Assembly (NCBI RefSeq): GCF_022539505.1
Contig: NC_061508.1
Span: 37,380,256 to 37,444,255 of the forward strand
Source: Lolium rigidum
Taxonomy: Eukaryota > Streptophyta > Magnoliopsida > Poales > Poaceae
Length of the DNA: 64,000 bases
Reading direction: 5' to 3'
Numbering within the stretch: position 1 is the stretch's first letter; each line of letters opens with the position of its first letter. A program made the position numbers and the translations under genes. Below are positions 1 through 11,920 of the stretch, one piece after another. Under the pieces are notes generated by a model that was not told where the DNA came from, ran no database searches, and saw only the letters and a program-made list of their open reading frames with translations.

Positions 1-103
1 CAAGGTTGTTCCTTGCGCTAACCCAATGACCGAAGAGCAGCAGGAGAGATAAACATTGAGTTCCAAACTGCTTTATCCTTTCAAGTTCCACCGAAGAAAG
101 AAG
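1..103. other. Unassigned left edge
   Basis: No coding sequence or repeat is recognisable in this stretch. Confidence 0.3.
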
Positions 104-347
104 TATGTCATATTCTTCTTGAAGTCTTGTTAGCGCCTTTGCTCTACATGAAATTGACCTATGTGACCGAAGTTTGATGGAGCAACTATTACTTGTGCCT
201 TGTATTTATTTTTTATTCTGACTGTATGTCATATTCTTCTTGAAGTCTTGTTAGCGCATTTACTCTACATGAAATTGGCCTATGTGACAGAAGTTTGATG
301 GAGTAGGTATTACTTATGCCTTGTATTTATTTTTTATTCCGACTGTT
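104..347. repeat. Two-copy tandem duplication, 121-bp unit
   Basis: Copies at 104-224 and 225-347 both begin TATGTCATATTCTTCTTGAA and both end in a long AT run followed by GACTGT. They differ at roughly ten positions, so the duplication is not brand new. No coding function is seen. Confidence 0.9.
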
Positions 348-1617
348 TGTTATTTTATACCCATTATAAACTCTGGCAGATTTGATCTTATATCCATTGC
401 TTCCCTTGCCATGAGCAAGTGCTCACATGTTGAGCCTTTGGCTCCATCTTTCATGTACAACATGTTGACCTTGATCGTTGGAAAGTCAGCTTTATTGTAT
501 CATTAACGCGGTATTTTCATTTAATCCACTTAATGCCATTTGATGTTATCCTTCTAGTCTTGTGAGTTTTCATCAATAGTTTGTGTATTGCAGATAAAGA
601 TGAACCAACATAGCTCCCGTGTGTCATCTTACTTGATTTGAATGAAACCAGGCCTTTTACCTGATTCTTTGGAGAAGTTCAGATCCATGAAAATCCATAT
701 CAAAAAAACTAGATTTGAAGCTCCCCTTGTGCATACTCTCCCTAAAGCAAACTGCGCTTATGTATATAGCTGAATATCTTTATTGTGGTGTCCTGTCCAT
801 GTAATGTTCTTGCTTATGAAAGCTTCCTTCTATTAGCGTCATCTACCAGATCATATCCGGAATTGTTGTACCGCAAGAATGATCCATGCCACGCACGTGA
901 CATTTTTTAATTCACTTTTTTTTATGTCCCAGTGTATACCATATTTTATATGGTGTGATGTTGATTTGTGTGATAACATAATATAATTTGGAAGAAATAA
1001 CCGATGTAATTGGAAGTCCTACTTCCCAGATTTCTTATGTATGCCAATTTTATCTCTCTGTAGCTAGCAGACTATAAAGGTTTTTATTTTTAGAGCTGAA
1101 GGGTGCTAGCTAGATCTAGCTACCTTAGTGGTTAAGTATATGCACATGGATGCTTGTATGGTCGAAAGATATGCTAATTAGATGAGCTTGCGAATTCCAA
1201 ATAGTGCACAATGCTTTTTTTTTCATAAGAACTTTTCTTGCATCACTTGCATGGTTAGTAACCTGATTTGATTAATTGTTTGGACAAGGCATACTCAAAT
1301 TTGGGAAAACATATGTTGTTCTATTGTTCACCGAAGGATTCAGTACTAACTGAATTGGTTGTCCAGAATGTAAGAATTCCGTAGCGAACACCATAATTTT
1401 CACTCAGGTACAACAAAATTCCAGCTTTTGAAAAGAGGGCTTTTAGAGTCACTAATTAAAGTTTGCTTCCTGTCGCTGATTACTCCCAGAGCTTATCTAC
1501 CCTGAGAAAGACCACACCTAACCAACACAATTATGTCAGTGTCTTGCACGCTAGCTCATGCCGTAGCTTATGTTCTGACCGTCACTAGAATTTTCTCTGC
1601 CGCATTGTGATAGTCAG
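348..1617. other. AT-rich DNA without recognisable genes
   Basis: Only short ORFs occur and none resembles a known family. The base composition is that of ordinary plant intergenic or UTR DNA. The 3' UTR of the minus-strand gene suspected just to the right may reach into the right end. Confidence 0.4.
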
Positions 1618-1816
1618 CTAGTCCACAAGGAAGCAGTGCTGAAGAGACTTGTCTAGGGAGCTGATATCTGGTACGCTGCTGCTGCAGTCACCGGTAAGAG
1701 CCAAGGCGCCACTGCCATTGGGTGCCTGAGGCCTTTGGTGGGGACGGGAGCTCCAGTATCGGCCATTGTAGTGCATCTTCCAATCCTCTGATGCATCCAT
1801 GTTTCCCGCTGTCAGC
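1618..1816 (-). CDS. Probable last coding exon of an unidentified plant gene
   Basis: On the minus strand an open segment runs from a plausible splice acceptor (TTGCCAG at 1817-1823) to a TAG stop at 1618. It encodes about 65 residues, including DASEDWKMHYNGRYW and the terminal KSLQHCFLVD. The composition (Trp/Tyr-rich, then Ser-rich) looks like a real protein tail rather than a chance ORF, but I do not recognise the family. Another minus-strand ORF lies directly upstream at 1837-2043 and a GC-rich candidate first exon lies near 4.05-4.28 kb, so a multi-exon minus-strand gene of about 2.7 kb is the working model. The exon phase across these pieces was not established. It could also be a relic. 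Confidence 0.35.
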
Positions 1817-1836
1817 CTGGCAATTGGATAATATCA

Positions 1837-2043
1837 TCAAAGGGTCAGATCGTTACCCAACCAATAAGCAAAAGGCTGACTCAAACTCGAAATAACAATC
1901 TGCAAGTAATTTGTGGCAACTGGGGAAGCAAGTTGCTCGACGATGGGCTTGGATGTGCCGCTATGGCCAAAACTGAACCCGCCGTTAAAATTGTTGAAGA
2001 CAACAGATAACACACCGAGGGGGCTGTCCATCACATATACCAA
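1837..2043 (-). CDS. Possible internal exon of the same unidentified gene
   Basis: A 68-codon minus-strand ORF contains SPLGVLSVVFNNFNGGFSFG and SKPIVEQLASPVATNYLQ, a non-repetitive protein-like composition. It lies about 20 bp upstream of the exon ending at 1816, with a stop codon between them, so the two cannot be read as one exon. A weak donor (GTATAT near 2038) is present. I could not settle the exon borders or the reading phase. No family is recognised. Confidence 0.2.
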   Translation of the reverse strand: MVYVMDSPLGVLSVVFNNFNGGFSFGHSGTSKPIVEQLASPVATNYLQIVISSLSQPFAYWLGNDLTL

Positions 2044-4049
2044 TTCCTTTATTGGTATCCGGACAGATGTACTCCTTTATTTCTAGTTATCTACATATAC
2101 CCACTTCCAAATAAAGCAACATAATTAACATTAAGGAAGCATATGTGCTATTAGTATACCATTTTATGTTGCACCAAAAGCCATCCACCTCCCGCTGTCC
2201 GCCCAACTAGACATAAATATCGAGCAAAGTTTAGAAGTAATGTCTCCTACTGCCGAAATGGCGAAATGGAAATGACCAAATAGCATAATGGGTGCGCGAT
2301 AAATGGAAAAAGGATGTAGATAATAATGCATATGAATCATCAGTGTATTTAACCAAATATTGCGAGAACTGATACTGATGCACACGGGAAGATGTATATT
2401 TTCTATAAAATTATCGACACCAGACCATCAAGAAAATTTAGCTTCTAGTGTATGCTAACAATTTCATTCACATAATGGTAAATCTAAAAAGTATACGTAC
2501 TACCTGCCAACAATGAGTGTAGAATAACAGATCAAGCATGCCATCTACCCAAGTATTTAACGAAGAGAAAATTCAGACAAAGAAGCATTGCCCACCTAAA
2601 GAGTATTCTGAGTATAGTATGGGATACAGATGCATCGCAGAGTCCTCAGTGAAATTGGGTGCACATCAGCATGTGTGCTAGTGATCTTGCTGCAACAATA
2701 AGGAGAATCAATTAGCACAAGTTACTAGGGATGTTGCTTTATTACAAACAACATAAAATAAGTTCGTTTTCTGAAGGAGCTTACACACAATACAACCAAT
2801 TTCCACAAATTAGAAGAAAATAAATGGTATAGAGAAAAGTTTGCCATTTTGATTTTGGTCTGTACACCCCCTCTGGATCTGACCAATTTGATACTTCAGT
2901 AAAATGATGATATGGATCTACTATACAGAATCTAAGCCTGGGTAGTAAAGACAGATTATGCTTGTTCAAGAATTTTCAATAAAAGATGCTAAATTTGTAA
3001 GCTCAAGTAGAGATTAAAACCCCTCAAAATAGGCAATATCCCCATTCATAAGGTTGGCAGATTCACGTGAATTTAAACCTAGATTATTGAACACTGCAAC
3101 AATTATTATTTCTCTACATACAGATATTTTTTTGGCTTCTTAACATTCTTTTTTCTAGCTTCTTAACATTCTTTCCCTTGGAATTGAAAGAACCACGACA
3201 ATGCTTCGAGAAAGGAAGTAGTCCGTCAGATTGAATCGGCACAATAACAATATCCTACTATTGTGAACGACAAAAAAGTAGTTCCTTGAGGGGTCCTTTG
3301 TTCAATAATAACTTGGAAAACAATTATCTTCCTCACCCAGGGTCACATAATATTCAAGGAGAAGAACCCAAAATTAAAGAGCAATAAATATATCATATAA
3401 GCCTACTATGTGATTAACGTGGCAAATTGCGACAATCATGGGTGAAGCAGTATCGCCAGATATGTATATCTACTCATAAGCATGCCACTTGCAAAGTTCC
3501 AAATCACCACTAACATTACATTACAGCAGGACAACGAACAGAATTATTAGTGTTGCTGTTAATCTACTCCTAGATATGTATTTGCAATTTCCAACAAGCA
3601 GGACAGCAAGACCCTAGAAACTGTATAGCTGCAACTGTCATTAAACAACATGTACCTAAAGATCAATCTTGAAACAATCCTACAGAATCGATGTTATTGC
3701 AATATTTAAAAAACAGAACCGCTGATTTGCAGCACAATTACAGAATCGCTGATATTGCCATAGCATCCAGGTATCGGACGGGCCACTGAATAGCAGATAA
3801 AATTTGGCTAGTTATCTAAAACTGCTGTCCATGAAACGTTTCTTATAGAGTCGATGATATGCAATACCTATTTAAAATCTGCTTGGGAATTATTTCTTCG
3901 TAGGTTCCTTGAAGCTAAGAGAGGATCCACGAAATTGGAGATCGCTCTGGTGGCCAGGTACGCCACCCGCCGTTCCCTGCAAGAATACATGAGCCACCTC
4001 ACCGAAAAATTACCCCGGAAGATGACGGGAAAGGGAGGACTGCCTACCT
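2044..4049. other. AT-rich intronic or intergenic DNA
   Basis: No ORF above about 75 codons resembles a protein family, and no LTR ends, terminal inverted repeats or tandem repeats stand out. If the minus-strand gene model is right, this would be mostly its introns. Confidence 0.3.
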
Positions 4050-4275
4050 TTACAGCAGCGCGGAAGAGAGTTCTGGCAGAGGGCGTCCAGGGACGAGGAT
4101 TGAGAGGATGCGTGGCGACGACGAGCTCATCATGGGAATACCGCGCTCGCGAGCGGGGCGAATCAGAGGCTGGATGGAGGAAATCAAATACTTGTGGTGG
4201 GCGGCGTAGCCGCTCGTGGACGCGTCGTCGTCAACGGGGTAGAGCTCCACGCGCAGCTCCCCTCGGCGCCGCATG
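4050..4275 (-). CDS. Candidate GC-rich first exon of the unidentified gene
   Basis: On the minus strand an ATG at about 4275 opens MRRRGELRVELYPVDDDAST and continues about 75 codons to a TAA at 4050. A good splice donor (AAAG then GTAGGC) sits immediately after the stop, and GC content jumps here as expected for a grass first exon. The motif RVELYPVDDD faintly resembles a segment of plant TSL-kinase-interacting-protein-like proteins, which is only an impression. The in-frame stop just before the donor suggests either a frameshift or a different true frame. An upstream in-frame ATG at 4556 would give 168 aa. Confidence 0.25.
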
Positions 4276-4556
4276 GGATTCGCGAACGTCAGCGAGGGAG
4301 TGGAAGGAATTGAACTGGGGAGCTGGGGTCGACGAGCAGGACGCGAATACGGCGCCGAATCTCCGGGCGGCAGCGGCCGGGAGCTTAAGGTCGCCGGATT
4401 TGTGCAGCTACGAGGAGCGCATTGCGGCAGTTTCTGGAAACAGGGTTGAGTGGGGAATGCACGTCCCAATCCCCAGGATAAAGAAACCGACAACCTAATA
4501 AACCAGCAAAAATTACAACAGGTGGAGTCTGAGTCTGCCCATGGTGTGAGCCGCAT

Positions 4557-4901
4557 CGGAGTACCGGCTCGGTCGACCGACCCGGGAGCAGAATAAATTA
4601 TTCTACACCCTGTGTGTCTAATAGAGTATATATATATATATATATAATTTGTTATAGTTTCTATCTAATTACATGGAGATCACTAGATTAATGGAGACAT
4701 TAGCGGCAATGGTATTCTCCGTCTTTATGTATGACCTCGTTAAGTAAAAATCCCGCCAATTCCCTTGAATTGCTTGTACGCGGTCCTCCGGTAGACTCTG
4801 GCCCCGCAGATAATCGGCCTTTAAAATAAGAAATAGTATATCCGAACATTCATTATGGTAAAGTTCCTCTCTGGAAGATCGTACATCGTTGGCACAAGTT
4901 T
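4557..4901. other. Short intergenic stretch with (TA)n
   Basis: Contains a TA microsatellite at about 4625-4648. A 79-codon minus-strand ORF (4669-4908) is not recognisable. Nothing else is supported. Confidence 0.4.
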
Positions 4902-5220
4902 GTAGCAATACAATTTTAAAACAAGACTACATGAAAAAAATGAAAAACAATAAGAGGAAGATCGTATAGAAAATACATTCAAATTTATAAAATGAAGAAC
5001 ACAGCAAATACTTATGGTGAACACACCCAGCAAACACAACCAAAGAAATGATGAAGTATATCCGAGATGCCTGTGATGTGATGTGGTAACCAGAACTCAT
5101 ATTTATAGTTGAAATGCTATCTATTATTACCTGTACTTTGTAAGTATTTGTTGGGTGTGTTCTTTGTAAGTATTTGCCGTGTTCTTCATTTTATAAATTT
5201 GAATGTATTTTCTATACGAT
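4902..5220. repeat. Hairpin-type inverted repeat, left arm and most of the right arm
   Basis: The segment 4961-5014 is the reverse complement of 5167-5220 with a single mismatch (54 bp). The pairing continues outward: 4902-4960 matches the DNA at 11921-11982 on the far side of LTR element 1. The full arms are about 113-116 bp with a spacer of about 150 bp. This is the shape of a foldback/MITE-like element. No transposase ORF or clear TSD was found. Confidence 0.75.
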
Positions 5221-5224
5221 ATTC

Positions 5225-6813
5225 TGATGCGTGTAGTTGACACGTCCGTTGGGAACCCCAAGAGGAAGGTGTGATGCGCACAGCGGCAAGTTTCCCTCAG
5301 TTAGAAACCAAGGTTTAATCGAACCAGTAGGAGTCAAGAAGCACGTTGAAGGTTGATGGCGGCGGGATGTAGTGCGGCGCAACACCGGAGATTCCGGCGC
5401 CAACGCGGAACCTGCACAACACAACCAAAGTACTTTGCCCCAACGAAACGAGTGAGGTTGTCAATCTCACCGGCTTGCTGTAACAAAGGATTAACCGTAT
5501 TGTGTGGAAGATGATTGTTTGCAGAGAAAACGAGTAAAACAAGTATTGCAGCAGATTTGTATTTCGGTATTAAAGAATGGACCGGGGTCCACGAGTTCAC
5601 TAGAGGTGTCTCTCCCATAAGATAAAAGCATGTTGGGTGAACAAATTACAGTCGGGCAATTGACAAATAGAGAGAGCATAACAATGCACATACATGACAT
5701 GATAAGTATAGTGGGATTTAATTGGGCATTACGACAAAGTACATAGACCGCCATCCAACTGCATCTATGCCTAAAAAGTCCACCTTCAGGTTATCATCCG
5801 AACCCCCCCGGTATTAAGTTGCTAACAACGAGACAATTGCATTAAGTATGGTGCGTAATGTAATCAACAACTACATCCTTGGACATAGCGCCAATGTTTT
5901 ATCCCTAGTGGCAACGAGCACAACACAACCTTAGAACTTTACATCACTTGTCCCGGTGTCAATGCGGGCATGAACCCACTATCGAGCATAAGTACTCCCT
6001 CTTGGAGTTAAAAGTAAAAACTTGGCCGAGCCTCTACTAGAAACGGAGAGCATGCAAGATCATAAACAACACATATATAATAACTTGATAATTAACATGA
6101 CATAGTATTCTCTATCCATCGGATCCCGACAAACACAACATATAGAATTACATATAGATGATCTTGATCATGTTAGGCAGCTCACAAGATCTAACAATGA
6201 AGCACAATGAGGAGAAGACAACCATCTAGCTACTGCTATGGACCCATAGTCCAGGGGTAGACTACTCACTCATCACTCCGGAGGCGACCATGGCGGCGTA
6301 GAGTCCTCCGGGAGATGATTCCCCTCTCCGGCGAGGTGCGGAGGCGATCTCTGGATCCCCCGAGATGGGATCGGCGGCGACGGCGTCTCGGTAATGTTTT
6401 CCGTATCGTGGCTCTCGGTGCGGGGGTTTCGTCACGGAGGCTTTAAGTAGGCGGAAGGGTAGGTCAAGAGGCGGCACGAGGGCCCCACACCACGGGGCCG
6501 CGCGGCCAAGGGGGCCGCGCCGCCCTAGGGTGTGGCCCCTCGTGGCCCCTCTTCGTCTCGTCTTCGGACTTCCGGAAGCTTCGTGGAAAAATAGGCCCCG
6601 GGCTTTGATTTCGCCCAATTCCGAGAATATTTCGTTACTAGGATTTACGAAACCAAAAACGAGCGAAAACAGCAACTGGCACTTCGGCATCTTGTTAATA
6701 GGTTAGTTCCAGAAAATGCAAGAATATGACATAAAATGTGCATAAAACATGTAGGTATCATCAATAATATGGCATAGAACATAAGAAATTATCGATACGT
6801 CGGAGACGTATCA
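5225..6813 (-). repeat. 3' LTR of element 1
   Basis: 1589 bp, collinear with 10321-11920. Most differences are one to three base changes at CAG, CTG or CCGG contexts, which look like sequencing error rather than age. Confidence 0.92.
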
Positions 6814-6830
6814 AGCATCCCCAAGCTTAG
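6814..6830 (-). promoter_or_regulatory. Polypurine tract next to 3' LTR of element 1
   Basis: On the minus strand CTAAGCTTGGGGATGCT directly precedes the 3' LTR. The same 16-mer core recurs twice in the interior. Confidence 0.65.
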
Positions 6831-9401
6831 TTACGCTCGTCCCGAGCGGTAAAACGATAACAAAGATAATTTCTGAAGTGATATGCCATCATAACCTTGA
6901 TCATACTATTTGTAAACATATGTAGTGGATGCAGCGATCAAAACAATGGTGATGACATGAGTAAACAAGTGAATCATAAAGCAAAGACTTTTCATGAATA
7001 GTACTTCAAGACAAGTATTAATAAGTCTTGCATAAGAGTTAACTCATAAAGCAATAAATCAAAGTAAAGGTATTGAAGCAACACAAAGGAAGATTAAGTT
7101 TCAGCGGTTGCTTTCAACTTGTAACATGTATATCTCATGGATAATAGTCAACATAGAGTAATATAACAAGTACAATATGCAAATATGTAGGAATCAATGC
7201 ACGGTTCACACAAGTGTTTGCTTCTTGAGGTGGAGAGAGATAGGTGAACTGACTCAACATAAAAGTAAAGAGAATGGTCCTTCAAAGAGGAAAGCATCGA
7301 TTGCTATATTTGTGCTAGAGCTTTTATTTTGAAAACATGAAACAATTTTGTCAACGGTAGTAATAAAGCATATGAGTTATGTACATTATATCTTACAAGT
7401 TGCAAGTCTCATGCATAGTATACTAATAGTGCCCGCACCTTGTCCTAATTAACTTGGACTACCGGATCTTTGCAATGCACATGTTTTGACCAAGTGTCAC
7501 AATGGGGTACCTCCATGCCGCCTGTACAAAGGTCTAAGGAGAAAGCTCGCATTTTGGATTTCTCGCTTTTGATTATTCTCAACTTAGACATCCATACTGG
7601 GACAACATGGACAACGGATAATGGACTCCTCTTTTATGCATAAGCATGTGGCAACAATTATTATTCTCATATGAGATTGAGGATATATGTCCAAGACCGA
7701 AACTTCCACCATGAATCATGGCTTTAGTTAGCGGCCCAAAGTTCTTCTCTAACAACATGCATGCTCCAACCATGAAGGTGGTAGATCTCTCTTGCTTCAG
7801 ACAAGACGGACATGCATAGCAACTCACATGATATCCAACAAGAAATAGTTGATGGCGTCCCCAGAAACATGGTTACCGCTCAACAAGCAACTTAATAAGA
7901 GATAAAGTGCATAAGTACATATTCAATACCACAATAGTTTTTAAGCTATTTGTCCCATGAGCTATATATTGCAAAGGTGAATGATGGAATTTTAAAGGTA
8001 GCACTCAAGCAATTTACTTTGGAATGGCGGATAAATACCATGTAGTAGGTAGGTATGGTGGACACAAATGGCATAGTGGTTGGCTCAAGGATTTTGGATG
8101 CATGAGAAGTATTCCCTCTCGATACAAGGTTTAGGCTAGCAAGGTTATTTGAAACAAACACAAGGATGAACGGTACAGCAAAACTCACATAAAAGACATA
8201 TGGTAAACATTATAAGACTCCATACCGTCTTCCTAGTTGTTCAAAACTCAATACTAGATGTTATCTAGACTCTAGAGAAACTAAATATGCAAACCAAATT
8301 AGCAAGCTCTAAGTATTTCTTCATTAATGGGTGCAAAGTATATGATGCAAGAGCTTAAACATGAGCACAACAATTGCCAAGTATCAAATTATCCAAGACA
8401 TTTTAGAGTTACCACATGTAGCATTTTCCAATTCCAACCATATAACAATTTAACGAAGGAGAAAACTTCGCCATGAATACTATGAGTAGAACCTAAGGAC
8501 ATATTTGTCCATATGCAACAGCGGAGCGTGTCTCTCTCCCATAAAGTGAATGCTAGGATCCATTTTATTCAAACAAAACAAAAACAAAAACAAACCGACG
8601 CTCCAAGCAAAGTGCATAAGATGTGGCCGAATAAAAATATAGTTTCAGGGGAGGAACCCGATAATGTTGTCGATGAAGAAGGGGATGCCTTGGGCATCCC
8701 CAAGCTTAGACAGCTTGAGTCTTCTTAATATATGCAGGGGTGAACCACCGGGGCATCCCCAAGCTTAGAGCTTTCACTCTCCTTAATCATATTGCATCAT
8801 ACTCCTCTCTTGGCCCTTGAAAACTTCCTCCACACCAAACTCGAAACAACTCATTAGAGGGTTAGTGCATAATAAAAATTCACATGTTCAGAGGTGACAC
8901 AATCATTCTTAACACTTCTGGACATTGCATAAAGCTACTGGACATTAGTGGATCAAAGAAATTCATCCAACATAGCAAAAGAGGCAATGCGAAATAAAAG
9001 ACAGAATCTGTCAAAACAGAACAGTCCGTAAAGATGGATTTTATTAGGCCACCAGACTTGCTCAAACGAAAATGCTCAAATTGAATGAAAGTTGCGTACA
9101 TATCTGAGGATCACTCACGTAAATTGGCATAATTTTCTGAGTTACCTACAGAGAATTAGACCCAGATTCGTGACAGCAAAGAAATCTGTTTCTGCGCAGT
9201 AATCCAAATCTAGTACTTGCTTTTCTATCAAAGACTTTACTTGGCACAACAAAACATAAAACTAAGATAAGGAGAGGTTGCTACAGTAGTAAACAACTTC
9301 CAAGACACAAATATAAAACAAAGTACTGTAGGTAAAAACATGGGTTGTCTCCCATAAGCGCTTTTCTTTAACGCCTTTCAGCTAGGCGCAGAAAGTGTAA
9401 C
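6831..9401 (-). other. Long conserved non-coding 3' internal region of element 1
   Basis: About 2.6 kb between the Gag stop and the PPT. No ORF is meaningful, yet the sequence is strongly conserved at 48.9-51.48 kb, 54.37-56.97 kb and 58.25-60.86 kb in elements that carry other ORFs. It contains a perfect 9-bp-stem hairpin at 8681-8701 and two internal copies of the PPT-adjacent motif (8694-8709 and 8753-8768). Confidence 0.8.
8681..8701. other. Conserved hairpin in element 1 interior
   Basis: Stem GGGGATGCC, loop TTG, stem GGCATCCCC; all nine pairs are perfect. The same hairpin is at 49578-49598, 56256-56276 and 60138-60158. It overlaps an internal copy of the PPT-adjacent motif. Confidence 0.85.
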
Positions 9402-10064
9402 TCAAGTAACATCAAGAGATGAAGCATCAACATCATTACCAGCGGTGTTGGGAGTTTTATCAATTTTAGGCCTATAGTAATTCTTTGGTTTAGGCACCTT
9501 AGAAACATACATGAATTTCTGCTCCTTACCCACATAAGCTTTCTCATTAAATTTAAGAGAAGAAAAAGTTGAACCCAATTTTCTCATAGCTTCTTCAAGT
9601 TTACCAATTCTATGGGTTTGGTTATCATGGATAGCACAAGTTTCTAGAGTACCAATCCTTTCATTAATTCCTCCTAGGATTTTATCAAGTTTATCAGTAT
9701 TATCCAGTAATATTTCCAATTTAGTTTCAACGCTACAATTTTTCTCTATGGTTTCCAATTTTTTCATAACATCCTCAAGGGAGGTTTCACTTTTAGTTTC
9801 ATTAACAGGTGGTGTTCCAAATAAACTCTCAATAATGCAACTAGCTTCTAAAGCGGGAGCACCTAGGAAGTTACCTCCCGCGAGACAATCAAGAACATAT
9901 CTATTCCAGCTAGAGATACCAACATAAAAATTCCTGAGTAGGATAGTGGTGGAGTGTTTCTTAGTGCACCTATTATGGGCATCACTAATTCTATACCAAG
10001 CATCTTTTAAACATTCTCCCCCTTGTTGTTTAAATGAACGAACTTCAACTTCGGGATTACTCAT
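9402..10064 (-). CDS. Gag-like protein of LTR element 1
   Basis: 220 aa. Residues about 9-75 carry the plant Ty3/Gypsy Gag core: SFKQQGGECLKDAWYR, then LLRNFYVGISSWNR and a Gly/Ala-rich LAGGNFLGAPALEA, corresponding to the usual FRQ..GES..EAWERFK...YNGL pattern. Residues about 95-175 are charged and heptad-like (MKKLETIEKN, LDKILGGINE, IGKLEEAMRK), a probable coiled coil. There is no zinc knuckle, protease or polymerase downstream, and the protein is much shorter than a full Gag-Pol. The reading frame is open from its ATG, just inside the leader, to a stop at the edge of the conserved 3' internal region. Its role is presumably structural, with enzymes supplied by another element. It is the occupant of the ORF slot that holds different proteins in elements 2 and 3. 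Confidence 0.8.
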   Translation of the reverse strand: MSNPEVEVRSFKQQGGECLKDAWYRISDAHNRCTKKHSTTILLRNFYVGISSWNRYVLDCLAGGNFLGAPALEASCIIESLFGTPPVNETKSETSLEDVMKKLETIEKNCSVETKLEILLDNTDKLDKILGGINERIGTLETCAIHDNQTHRIGKLEEAMRKLGSTFSSLKFNEKAYVGKEQKFMYVSKVPKPKNYYRPKIDKTPNTAGNDVDASSLDVT

Positions 10065-10292
10065 TTTAGCGGTAGTAAATAAAGCAAACTAGATAAAGTA
10101 AATGCAAGTAAACTAATTTTTTTTTGTGTTTTTGATATAGCAAACAAGACAGTAAATAAAGTAAAGCTAGAAACTAATTTTTTTGTGTTTTGATATAAGT
10201 GCAGCAAACAAAGTAGTAAATAAAATAAAGAAAGACAAAAACAAAGTAAAGAGATTGAGAAGTGGAGACTCCCCTTGCAGCGTGTCTTGATC

Positions 10293-10310
10293 TCACCGGC
10301 AACGGCGCCA
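10293..10310 (-). promoter_or_regulatory. Primer binding site, tRNA-Asp
   Basis: On the minus strand TGGCGCCGTTGCCGGTGA is complementary to the 3' end of plant tRNA-Asp(GUC), which ends GATCCCCGGCAACGGCGCCA, with one mismatch. It lies ten bases inside the 5' LTR and primes minus-strand cDNA synthesis. Confidence 0.85.
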
Positions 10311-10320
10311 GAAATTTGCT

Positions 10321-11920
10321 TGATGCGTGTAGTTGACACGTCCGTTGGGAACCCCAAGAGGAAGGTGTGATGCGCACAGCGGCAAGTTTCCCTCAGTTAG
10401 AAACCAAGGTTTAATCGAACCAGAGAGGAGTCAAGAAGCACGTTGAAGGTTGATGGCGGCGGGATGTAGTGCGGCGCAACACCGGAGATTCCGGCGCCAA
10501 CGCGGAACCTGCACAACACAACCAAAGTACTTTGCCCCAACGAAACGAGTGAGGTTGTCAATCTCACCGGCTTGCCGTAACAAAGGATTAACCGTATTGT
10601 GTGGAAGATGATTGTTTGCGGAGAAAACAAGTAAAACAAGTATTGCAGCAGATTTGTATTTCAGTATTAAAGAATGGACCGGGGTCCACAGTTCACTAGA
10701 GGTGTCTCTCCCATAAGATAAAAGCATGTTGGGTGAACAAATTACAGTCGGGCAATTGACAAATAGAGAGAGCATAACAATGCACATACATGACATGATA
10801 AGTATAGTGAGATTTAATTGGGCATTACGACAAAGTACATAGACCGCCATCCAACCGCATCTATGCCTAAAAAGTCCACCTTCGAGGTTATCATCCGAAC
10901 CCCCTCCGGTATTAAGTTGCTAACAACGAGACAATTGCATTAAGTATGGTGCGTAATGTAATCAACAACTACATCCTTGGACATAGCGCCAATGTTTTAT
11001 CCCTAGTGGCAACAAGCACAACACAACCTTAGAACTTTACGTCACTCGTCCCGAGTGTCAATGCAGGCATGAACCCACTATCGAGCATAAGTACTCCCTC
11101 TTGGAGTTAAAAGTAAAAACTTGGCCAAAGCCTCTACTAGAAACGGAGAGCATGCAAGATCATAAACAACACATATATAATAACTTGATAATTAACATGA
11201 CATAGTATTCTCTATCCATCGGATCCCGACAAACACAACATATAGAATTACATATAGATGATCTTGATCATGTTAGGCAGCTCACAAGATCTAACAATGA
11301 AGCACAATGAGGAGAAGACAACCATCTAGCTACTGCTATGGACCCATAGTCCAGGGGTAGACTACTCACTCATCACTCCGGAGGCGACCATGGCGGCGTA
11401 GAGTCCTCCGGGAGATGATTCCCCTCTCCGGCAGGGTGCCGGAGGCGATCTCCTGGATCCCCCGAGATGGGATCGGCGGCGACGACGTCTCAGTAATGTT
11501 TTCCGTATCGTGGCTCTCGGTACTGGGGGTTTCGTCACGGAGGCTTTAAGTAGGCGGAAGGGTAGGTCAAGAGGCGGCACGAGGGCCCCACACCACAGGG
11601 CCGCGCGGCCAAGGGGGGGGCCGCGCCGCCCTAGGGTGTGGCCCCTCGTGGCCCCTCTTCGTCTCGTCTTCGGACTTCTGGAAGCTTCGTGGAAAAATAG
11701 GCCCCTGGGCTTTGATTTCGCCCAATTCCGAGAATATTTCGTTACTAGGATTTCTGAAACAAAAAACAGCAGAAAACAGCAACTGGCACTTCGGCATCTT
11801 GTTAATAGGTTAGTTCCAGAAAATACAAGAATATGACATAAAATGTGCATAAAACATGTAGGTATCATCAATAATATGGCATAGAACATAAGAAATTATC
11901 GATACGTCGGAGACGTATCA
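10321..11920 (-). repeat. 5' LTR of element 1
   Basis: 1600 bp. Read on the minus strand it starts TGATACGTCTCCGACGTATC at 11920 and ends in CGCATCA at 10321. The tRNA-Asp primer site begins ten bases beyond its inner end. A TATA-like TACTTAAAG lies near 11545 on the minus strand (low confidence as a promoter). Confidence 0.92.

Larger units (their letters stand above)
5225..11920 (-). mobile_element. LTR element 1: complete non-autonomous Gag-only LTR retrotransposon
   Basis: The element runs on the minus strand with LTRs at 10321-11920 (5') and 5225-6813 (3'). LTR ends are TG...CA, and a perfect 5-bp target duplication TATTC lies at 5220-5224 and 11921-11925. The primer site matches the 3' end of plant tRNA-Asp, and a purine-rich tract abuts the 3' LTR. 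The interior is about 3.5 kb and holds one Gag-like ORF (9402-10064), with no protease, reverse transcriptase, RNase H or integrase. It is therefore non-autonomous, resembling TR-GAG or Sabrina-like elements of Pooideae (family name inferred). The two LTRs are nearly identical by eye, so insertion is recent. It landed inside an arm of a hairpin repeat. Confidence 0.93.

Noticed and set aside
10431..11889. ORFs of 139 and 175 aa
   Set aside because: Both fall inside the LTR of element 1 and their homologues in the other LTR copies have different frames. No protein family is suggested.
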